In this document: piece by piece, positions 1 to 4,800 of the stretch
How the letters are laid out: each line of letters begins with the position of its first letter
Position numbering within the stretch: the first letter of the stretch is position 1
Assembly: GCA_934511335.1 (NCBI GenBank)
Contig: CAKSWL010000153.1
Coordinates: 1-5,745 of the forward strand
Direction: 5' to 3'
Length of the DNA stretch: 5,745 nt
Source of the DNA: an uncultured Cloacibacillus sp.
GTDB taxonomy: Bacteria; Synergistota; Synergistia; Synergistales; Synergistaceae
Translations under genes and position numbers: made by a program
The notes under the pieces: generated by a model
Told to the model about the DNA's origin: nothing
Database searches by the model: none
Seen by the model: the letters and a program-made list of their open reading frames with translations, nothing else

Positions 1-1084
1 CTATAGGCAGGTGGCGGCGGAGCACGGCCGCCGCAATCTCTTCATCTCGCCCTACAGCGTCACCTCGGCGCTTGCGATGACCTACGCCGGCGCGCGCGGC
101 GTCACGGAACAGCAGATGGAGAGAGTGCTATCGCTCTCGCCGGACATCCACAAAAATATGGGCGCCCTCATCAACGAGATAAACTCGGTCCCGCAGGACG
201 TCGCCCAAGTAAGCACGGCAAACGCCGTCTGGCCGGCGAAGCAGGAGAAGATCCTGCCCGAGTACATACAGACTGTCCGCGATTATTACAACGCGGAACT
301 CATCCCCCTCAATTACAAAAGCAGCCCCGAAACGGCGCGCAAAACGATAAATAAATGGGTGGAAAAACAGACCCAGCAGCGGATAAAGGACATCGTCGGC
401 CCCGGTGTGCTAAGCAAAGAGACGCTGATGGTGCTGACGAACGCCGTATACTTCAAATCGTCATGGCTTGAGGAGTTTCAGTCGGTCAACACCGTGCCGC
501 GCCCCTTCTGGACCAGCCCCGAGAAATCCGTCAAGGTCCTCACGATGAGCCGCACGGGAGAAGAGATAGACTACGCCAAACTCAGCGACGCGGAGATCGT
601 GGAGCTGCCGTACAAGGGCGGACATTTTTCAATGCTGGTGCTGCTTCCCGACAAAAAATCCGATATCGAGACACTGGAAAAATCGCTGAGCGCCGAGCAG
701 CTGATAAAATGGACCGCCGCGATGACCCCGCAGAAGGTCAAGATATACTTGCCGAAATTCAAGCAGGAGAATGATTACGACCTGGCGCAGACTCTGGCGA
801 AGATGGGCATGCCCTCGGCATTCAACCCGAACTCCGCCGACTTTTCCGGGATGACCGGACTTGACGACATTTATATAAGCAACATCATACATAAGACCTT
901 CGTCGAAGTAGCGGAAGAGGGCACGGAGGCCGCGGCCGCGGCCGCGGTCATCATGATGCGCGCCTCGCTGCCCGCCCCCAACGACGACGCGGTGGTCTTC
1001 CGCGCCGAGCGGCCCTTCATTTACCTCATCAGGGACTACACGACGGGGGCGATCCTCTTCATCGGCCGCTACACAAGGCCATAA
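1..1084 (+). CDS. Serpin-family serine protease inhibitor, 5' end outside the window
   Basis: A serpin (family I4): a suicide inhibitor that is cleaved in its reactive-centre loop and traps the target protease covalently. The frame is already open at base 2 (Tyr-Arg-Gln before the GTG at 11). That GTG is an internal Val, because serpin helix A should precede it, so the true start and any export signal lie upstream. About 360 residues are visible. Family signatures are NLFISPYSV and ALAMTYAGARG near the left edge, NAVYFKSSW (about 440-475), DFSGMTG (about 839-859), and the C-terminal ERPFIYLI and ILFIGRY. The hinge EEGTE followed by six Ala (914-946) is the small-residue type found in inhibitory serpins. 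Counting from hinge Gly as P15 puts P1-P1' at Ala-Ser (962-967), with Arg at P2; a one-residue shift would make Arg P1. Elastase-like or trypsin-like targets are therefore both possible. It is convergent with rmuC, with no apparent functional link. The family call is very secure; the target is inference. Confidence 0.96.
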   Translation, partial: YRQVAAEHGRRNLFISPYSVTSALAMTYAGARGVTEQQMERVLSLSPDIHKNMGALINEINSVPQDVAQVSTANAVWPAKQEKILPEYIQTVRDYYNAELIPLNYKSSPETARKTINKWVEKQTQQRIKDIVGPGVLSKETLMVLTNAVYFKSSWLEEFQSVNTVPRPFWTSPEKSVKVLTMSRTGEEIDYAKLSDAEIVELPYKGGHFSMLVLLPDKKSDIETLEKSLSAEQLIKWTAAMTPQKVKIYLPKFKQENDYDLAQTLAKMGMPSAFNPNSADFSGMTGLDDIYISNIIHKTFVEVAEEGTEAAAAAAVIMMRASLPAPNDDAVVFRAERPFIYLIRDYTTGAILFIGRYTRP

Positions 1085-1134
1085 GACGCCGGGCCCCTCG
1101 CCCCGGCGTCGCCTTGCACCGCCCGCAGACGGGC
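1085..1134 (+). terminator. Hairpin pair directly after the serpin stop, possible terminator
   Basis: Immediately after the TAA stop, GACGCCGGG (1085-1093) pairs perfectly over 9 bp with CCCGGCGTC (1102-1110) around an 8-nt loop. A second small hairpin follows, GCCCG/CGGGC (1121-1125 with 1130-1134). Neither has a T-run on the plus strand, so this is not a textbook intrinsic terminator. It may act with Rho or simply protect the mRNA 3' end. Confidence 0.45.
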
Positions 1135-1145
1135 CGTGAAATATC

Positions 1146-1190
1146 AAAAAAGACGACCGTCCAGCTCTCAACGGTGCGGCGGACGACTGG
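1146..1190 (-). terminator. Candidate intrinsic terminator of rmuC
   Basis: Read on the minus strand downstream of rmuC, a stem forms between 1181-1187 and 1156-1162. It has five Watson-Crick pairs (CGTCC/GGACG) extended by two G-U pairs. A run of six T (plus-strand A at 1146-1151) follows a few bases later. The loop is long (18 nt) and the stem modest. On the plus strand the two G-U pairs become mismatches, so the structure favours the minus direction. Confidence 0.4.
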
Positions 1191-1229
1191 TTTTCAAAAA
1201 GCAAAGGCCGCCTATGGATCAAGGAAGTT

Positions 1230-2663
1230 TCATTCTTCTTCCTCATCCTCCGTTTGGACGAAATCCTCTTCGCCCGAGACCGGGAGCTGCTGGACGTTTT
1301 TCAGCGCGCGGTTTATCATTCTGGTGCGGGTGCCGGCTCTGTCAAGTTCTTTTCCTGCGTCGTCGATCTTTTTTCTGGTCCGCTCGAGAACGCCGCCAAA
1401 TTTTTCAAACTCGCTCTTTACCTTCCCAAGGAGCACCCAGACCTCGCTTGAACGTTTTTCGATCGCGAGGGTGCGAAAGCCCATTTGCAGGCTGTTGAGC
1501 AGCGCGCAGATGGTGGTCGGCCCCGCGGCGACGACGCGGAAATCGCGCGAGAGCTGTTCGCAGAGGCCGTCGATGCGCAGCACCTCGGCGTAGAGCCCTT
1601 CGACCGGCAGATAGAGGATGCCGAAATCTGTCGTGAAGGGCGGCTCGACGTACTTGTCGCGTATCGCCTTCGCCTCTTCGAGTACGCGAAGGCGCAGCGC
1701 CTTCTGCTGTTCCGCTATCTGCGGGAGGTCGCCCTTCTCTGAGGCGGAGACGAGGCGCTGGTAGTCCTCTAAAGGAAACTTTGAATCTATCGGCAGCCAG
1801 ACTTTGCCGCTCTCTTCGTCGGCGCCGGGCAGGATCACGGCAAATTCCACGCGCTCGCTCTGATTGGGGCGGGTGGCGACGTTTTCGGCGTATTGTTCCC
1901 TTGTGAGAAGCTGTTCGAGCAGGGTCCGCAGCTGCATCTCGCCCCAGGTGCCGCGCACTTTGACGTTTGTCAGCACCCTTTTCAGGTCGCCGACGTCTGA
2001 GGTAAGGGCGCGCATCTCCCCGAGGCCTTTGTGTACCTGTTCCAGCCGCTCGGAGACGTTGGTGAAGGCCTCGCCAAGCCGCTTTTCAAGCGTCGAATGG
2101 AGCTGCTCGTCAACGGTGGCGCGCATTTTTTCCAGTTTTTCTTCGTTGCTTTTGTGCAGCTCGCGCAGCCGTTCTTCGACTGCGGCGCGCACCGCTTCGA
2201 GCTTTTCCTCGTTGAGGCGGCTGATGTTCGTCAGCTGGTTCGAGAAGACCGCGAGGCTTTCGGCCTGCCGCCCGCCGATCTCTTTGATGCGCGTCGCCTG
2301 TGTCTCCCCAAGGTTCGTCAGCTGCGCGGAGAAGCTTTGAAAGCTTTCTCGCTGGAGGTCGCCGATCTCTTTGATGCGTTTGGCCTGCGCGTCGCCAAAG
2401 GAACCGATCCCGCGCGCCTGTTCGGCCCGCGCTTCGGCCGCCGCTTCGCGCTGCTCTTTGCGCATCGCGCTGAGGCCGGCATTCAGCCGCTCTTCCGTAT
2501 CGTCAAGCCGCGCCTCCATCTTTTGCAGCCGCGTGAGCAGCTCCCTCGCCGTCTGTTCCATCGCGCCCGCGCTTTCGCGGAACCTGGACAGCGACATCAC
2601 GATATATATGCCCGCTAAAACCGCCAAGGCCCCTATTCCAACCAATACCGGCATCGTCAACAC
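1230..2663 (-). CDS. rmuC: RmuC-family DNA recombination protein
   Basis: RmuC proteins limit rearrangements between inverted repeats and carry a domain resembling PD-(D/E)xK nucleases; the exact biochemical activity is not well settled. The 477 residues fit the family. In order: a membrane segment at about 4-24 (N-terminal anchor), a long charged coiled coil at about 30-215, then the RmuC domain at about 225-450. Recognisable motifs are RGTWGE (237-242), VILPG (276-280), the putative active-site segment LPIDSKFP (290-297), YLPVEGLYAEVL (351-362) and SLQMGFRTLAIEKRS (391-405). The tail is acidic (EEDFVQTEDEEEE). The start is uncertain. GTG at 2663 lies only 3 nt from the SD-like GGAAGG, TTG at 2660 lies 6 nt away and ATG at 2654 12 nt away. 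All three keep the membrane segment. The gene has its own -10 element and probably its own terminator. Confidence 0.95.
   Translation of the reverse strand: MLTMPVLVGIGALAVLAGIYIVMSLSRFRESAGAMEQTARELLTRLQKMEARLDDTEERLNAGLSAMRKEQREAAAEARAEQARGIGSFGDAQAKRIKEIGDLQRESFQSFSAQLTNLGETQATRIKEIGGRQAESLAVFSNQLTNISRLNEEKLEAVRAAVEERLRELHKSNEEKLEKMRATVDEQLHSTLEKRLGEAFTNVSERLEQVHKGLGEMRALTSDVGDLKRVLTNVKVRGTWGEMQLRTLLEQLLTREQYAENVATRPNQSERVEFAVILPGADEESGKVWLPIDSKFPLEDYQRLVSASEKGDLPQIAEQQKALRLRVLEEAKAIRDKYVEPPFTTDFGILYLPVEGLYAEVLRIDGLCEQLSRDFRVVAAGPTTICALLNSLQMGFRTLAIEKRSSEVWVLLGKVKSEFEKFGGVLERTRKKIDDAGKELDRAGTRTRMINRALKNVQQLPVSGEEDFVQTEDEEEE
2214..2387 (-). repeat. Two 29-residue (87-bp) repeats in the RmuC coiled coil
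   Basis: Residues 93-121 and 122-150 align as tandem copies. Shared elements are QA(K/T)RIKEIG, an S-F-S or V-F-S patch and QLTN. At DNA level GCCGATCTCTTTGATGCG recurs at 2274 and 2361, exactly 87 bp apart. A second, shorter similarity follows at residues 151-163 and 173-185 (NEEKLE..RA.V.E). The copies have diverged, so this looks like an old internal duplication extending the coiled coil. Confidence 0.75.
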
Positions 2664-2666
2664 GCA

Positions 2667-2672
2667 CCTTCC
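2667..2672 (-). promoter_or_regulatory. Shine-Dalgarno-like site of rmuC
   Basis: GGAAGG on the minus strand. It is 3 nt from GTG (2663), 6 nt from TTG (2660) and 12 nt from ATG (2654). Spacing alone slightly favours the TTG, so the annotated start may be off by one to three codons. Confidence 0.45.
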
Positions 2673-2686
2673 GTTTTTCTGCAGCT

Positions 2687-2715
2687 ATTATAAACTATTT
2701 CAACGCCGTCCTTCC
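2687..2715 (-). promoter_or_regulatory. Probable rmuC promoter with a consensus -10
   Basis: A perfect TATAAT lies on the minus strand at 2692-2687, which predicts a transcript start near 2680 and a leader of under 20 nt. With 17-bp spacing the -35 position (2710-2715) reads GGAAGG, a poor match, and it falls inside the 38-bp repeat. TTGAAA at 2703-2698 is only 5 bp from the -10, so it cannot serve as -35. An activator or low basal strength is possible. Confidence 0.5.
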
Positions 2716-2740
2716 GTTTGCGTAAGCAAACCTTTTAGAC
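2703..2740. repeat. Copy 1 of a 38-bp repeat with hairpin
   Basis: This matches 2782-2819 at 35 of 38 positions. Its core is the inverted repeat GTTTGC (2716-2721) and GCAAAC (2726-2731) closed by the four-base loop GTAA, followed by CCTTTTAGAC. It lies in the 157-bp gap between rmuC and the response regulator, just upstream of the rmuC -10. On the plus strand the hairpin is followed by a short T-run, so it could weakly stop antisense transcription. I do not recognise a named repeat family. Confidence 0.85.
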
Positions 2741-2756
2741 CTCTATAGAGGACGGC
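2705..2756. other. Potential three-way-junction structure around repeat copy 1
   Basis: GCCGTCC (2705-2711) pairs perfectly with GGACGGC (2750-2756). Inside this outer stem sit the GTTTGC/GCAAAC hairpin and the 12-bp perfect palindrome CCTCTATAGAGG (2740-2751). The palindrome shares its last two bases with the outer stem, so the palindrome and the outer stem compete in part. The pairing potential is visible directly; folding in the cell is inference. Confidence 0.55.
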
Positions 2757-2781
2757 TAGTGCCGGATGCGTCAACCGGCCG

Positions 2782-2819
2782 ACGCCGGCCTTTCGTTTGC
2801 GCAAGCAAACCTTTTAGAC
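2782..2819. repeat. Copy 2 of the 38-bp repeat with hairpin
   Basis: This is the second copy, offset exactly 79 bp from copy 1, ending one base before the response regulator stop codon region. The core stem GTTTGC/GCAAAC (2795-2800 with 2805-2810) is unchanged, and the loop is GCAA instead of GTAA. Its outer inverted repeat is GGCCGA (2777-2782) with TCGGCC (2825-2830), so one arm lies within the last codons of the regulator gene. A nearby GC-rich inverted repeat, GCCGG/CCGGC (2761-2765 with 2775-2779), adds to the structure. Confidence 0.85.
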
Positions 2820-2820
2820 T

Positions 2821-3471
2821 TCAATCGGCCAGGGTCAGGAACCCCTCACGGATCGCATACTTCGTGAGCTCGGCCATGCTCTCGCAGCCGAGTTTATCCA
2901 TGATACGGCGGCGATGGGTGTCGACGGTGTTTTTGCTGATGGAGAGGGCGTCGGCTATCTGCTTGCCGTTGCGCCCTTTGACGAGGAGCTGCAGGACCTC
3001 CATCTCACGTTCCGAGAGCGGGTTGGCGCTGTGAGTGTCGTCGTTGGCCAACAGCCGCAGGTAGTCCCCTACAAGCACCGTACAGGCCTTCGGAGCGAGG
3101 TAGATATCGCCGCGGCTCACCGTGCGGATGGCGTCCAGCACAAATTCCGGCGAACTTTCTTTCAGGACATAGCCCCTCGCCCCGGCCTTCAGGCTTTCGG
3201 CGATGAACCTTCGGTCGCTGTGCATGGAGATGACGATCACGGCAATCCCCGGCAGCGACTCGCAGATCTTTCCCGTCGCGGCGATTCCGTTCATATTGGG
3301 CATCGTCACATCCATCAGGACGACGTCGGGTTTAAGGCGAAGCACCGCCTCGACGGCCTCCGCGCCGTCGGCGGCCGAGCCGGAGACTTCAATATCGCTC
3401 TCGCGGCTCAGGAGGCTCTTCAAGCCTTCGCGAAAGAGTTCGTGATCGTCGGCAAGAAATATTCTTATCAC
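2821..3471 (-). CDS. LuxR/NarL-family two-component response regulator
   Basis: A cytoplasmic DNA-binding regulator, activated by phosphotransfer from the kinase encoded just upstream. At 216 residues it has the standard NarL-type length. The receiver domain (about 2-118) has the acidic pair Asp8-Asp9, phospho-acceptor Asp54 (VVLMDVTMPNMNG), Ser82 in the Thr/Ser switch position and Lys104, so every key residue is present. The LuxR-type helix-turn-helix (about 150-212) shows LSEREMEVLQLL, GKQIADALSISKNTVDTH and the closing RRRIMDKLG. The start is GTG. Its first bases form the GTGA overlap with the kinase stop, and AAAGGAG lies 10 nt upstream, so translation is probably coupled. Orthology to a named regulator (NarL, DegU, LiaR and others) cannot be decided, and the target genes are unknown. 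Copy 2 of the 38-bp repeat follows at once, and there is no clear T-run terminator. Confidence 0.95.
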   Translation of the reverse strand: MIRIFLADDHELFREGLKSLLSRESDIEVSGSAADGAEAVEAVLRLKPDVVLMDVTMPNMNGIAATGKICESLPGIAVIVISMHSDRRFIAESLKAGARGYVLKESSPEFVLDAIRTVSRGDIYLAPKACTVLVGDYLRLLANDDTHSANPLSEREMEVLQLLVKGRNGKQIADALSISKNTVDTHRRRIMDKLGCESMAELTKYAIREGFLTLAD

Positions 3472-4604
3472 AGGGACAACTCTCCTTTCTCTCCCGCGCC
3501 GCCGCTCTTCAGTTTAAGCGGCGCGAGCAGCGATATGGTCGTGCCGGATTTATTGGAGACAATCTGCAGGTCCCCGCCGATATGCAGGAGGCGCTCATGT
3601 ATACTGAACAGTCCGAGGCCGGATTTATTGGCATGTACCGGCCTGAAGTTTTTTCTCATGCCGACCCCGTCGTCCTCTATCACCACCTGTATCTTGTTCG
3701 GGCCTCTGTTGACGCTGATGTGCACGGACGAAGCCTTCGCGTGCTTGATGACGTTTACCAGCAGCTCACGGGACATGCGGTAGAGGATTATACACACGGC
3801 GTCGTCGGCGGAATACTCCTTCAAGTCTCCTCTGGTGGATACGTTCCATTTTATCCCTCTCGGCGACAACAAATTATCCGCGAGCGCTTCAAGGGCCGGC
3901 GTGATCCCCACCTCGAGAAGTATCGGCGGGCTCAGCTCAAAGATGAGCTGCCGGCTCTCCACGATCATGCGTTCCACGGAGCCGATAGAATTTTTCAGTA
4001 TCTCTTCCGCCTCTTTAGGACGCTCATAGTTTTCTTTCAGTTTGCGCAGGTCAAGCAGCAGCGAGAGCAGAGAATGGCCGATGCTGTCATGCAGGTCGGT
4101 CGCTATTTCGCGGCGCGTCGTCTCTTCGCTGATCGTCAGTTTGGTGGCGAGCTCGCGCAGCCTTGAGCGGTATTCGAGGAGTTTCTTTTGTTTTTCTTTA
4201 AGTTGTTCCTCTGATTTTTTCAGCTCCGTCCGGTCAAGAAAGATCGTGGTAACCTTGTCGCTCGCCAGCGGAAAGGCGATCGCTTCCAGATATTTGCCGA
4301 TGTAGGCGCTTTCGCTCTCGCAGCGAACGGCGCGCTTCTCCGTCGCGCAGCGTTCGATGATCTCCGACCAGCACGGCTCAACGGACGGCCATACTTCGCG
4401 GAAGGTCTTTCCCACAACGTCTTCGCGGCGGACTCGGTTTACCTCTTCATAGGCGCTGTTGACATCTATATAGCGAACCGCATCCGCCCCGCGTTCTCCG
4501 ATGTCCGGTTCTATTTTGTAGAGCGCGATCGGGTTGAATGTCTGCTCAAAGAAAATTTCCTCAAAAAAATTATTTTTCACCATATCTCTACCGTCCGTCG
4601 ACAT
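3468..4604 (-). CDS. Soluble PAS-domain sensor histidine kinase, NarX/DegS type
   Basis: It autophosphorylates on a His and passes the phosphate to the adjacent regulator. The order is a PAS-like sensor (about 18-128), a charged coiled-coil linker (about 126-162), a HisKA_3 dimerisation/phosphoacceptor domain (about 163-230) with ATDLHDSIGHSLL and phospho-acceptor His172, and a HATPase domain (about 270-365). The ATPase has the N-box ELLVNVIKHAKAS (Asn284), G1 box DDGVGM (311-316) and G2 GLGLFSIHERL (329-339). No signal peptide or membrane segment is visible, so it should sense something in the cytoplasm; the PAS ligand cannot be told. HisKA_3 kinases normally pair with LuxR-type regulators, as here. 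ATG at 4604 is the longest start, but the TATAAT at 4614-4609 would start transcription about there. ATG at 4583 (Met8, preceded by GGTAGAG) is a credible alternative. Confidence 0.94.
   Translation of the reverse strand: MSTDGRDMVKNNFFEEIFFEQTFNPIALYKIEPDIGERGADAVRYIDVNSAYEEVNRVRREDVVGKTFREVWPSVEPCWSEIIERCATEKRAVRCESESAYIGKYLEAIAFPLASDKVTTIFLDRTELKKSEEQLKEKQKKLLEYRSRLRELATKLTISEETTRREIATDLHDSIGHSLLSLLLDLRKLKENYERPKEAEEILKNSIGSVERMIVESRQLIFELSPPILLEVGITPALEALADNLLSPRGIKWNVSTRGDLKEYSADDAVCIILYRMSRELLVNVIKHAKASSVHISVNRGPNKIQVVIEDDGVGMRKNFRPVHANKSGLGLFSIHERLLHIGGDLQIVSNKSGTTISLLAPLKLKSGGAGEKGELSL
3482..3488 (-). promoter_or_regulatory. Ribosome binding site of the response regulator
   Basis: AAAGGAG on the minus strand, inside the last codons of the kinase gene and 10 nt before the GTG start at 3471. 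It supports that start and independent re-initiation after the kinase stop. Confidence 0.7.
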
Positions 4605-4608
4605 TATT

Positions 4609-4614
4609 ATTATA
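4609..4614 (-). promoter_or_regulatory. -10 element of the kinase-regulator operon
   Basis: A perfect TATAAT on the minus strand, only 4 nt upstream of the ATG at 4604. No good -35 is seen; at 18-bp spacing the site reads TTAATG. The predicted transcript start (about 4602) means either a leaderless message from 4604 or translation from the second ATG at 4583. Confidence 0.5.
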
Positions 4615-4650
4615 CCTCAAATAAAAGGCCGGCATTAATCTTGCCCGGGA

Positions 4651-4691
4651 GAAACAACAAAAGCCGCCGCTATCCGACGACAGCGGCGGCT
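4651..4691 (-). terminator. Strong intrinsic terminator for the gene at 4801-5745
   Basis: A perfect 10-bp stem AGCCGCCGCT/AGCGGCGGCT (4662-4671 with 4682-4691) with a 10-nt loop. On the minus strand it is followed by the T-rich stretch TTTTGTTGTTTC. It lies about 110 nt past the TAA of the upstream gene and separates it from the kinase promoter. I see no gene in the 109 nt between the stop and the stem. Confidence 0.85.
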
Positions 4692-4800
4692 GGAACAAAG
4701 AGCTGGATCAGTTAAACCGGGGGCTTTTGAGAATACTCGCCGCGTATGCCTTTGACGGCCGCCGCTTTGCTTGATCATCTCCTCTATCTTTTTTCGGACC

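Noticed and set aside
629..1246. Minus-strand ORF of 205 codons opposite the serpin
   Set aside because: It is antisense to an unmistakable serpin, has low-complexity Arg/Gly-rich translation and no family features. It is a GC-rich shadow frame.
2698..2703. TTGAAA as the -35 of rmuC
   Set aside because: It is only 5 bp from TATAAT, and no acceptable -10 lies 16-18 bp downstream.
2703..2830. CRISPR array
   Set aside because: There are only two copies, they contain further structure, and no cas gene is nearby. The 41-bp gap between copies holds its own inverted repeats instead of looking like a unique spacer.
2914..3783. Plus-strand ORF of 289 codons opposite the regulator and kinase
   Set aside because: It spans two clear genes on the other strand, including their overlap, and its translation shows no recognisable domain. 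Long antisense frames are common at this GC content.
3582..4166. Plus-strand ORF of 194 codons within the kinase gene
   Set aside because: It is antisense to the conserved HATPase and HisKA_3 regions and has no family motif.
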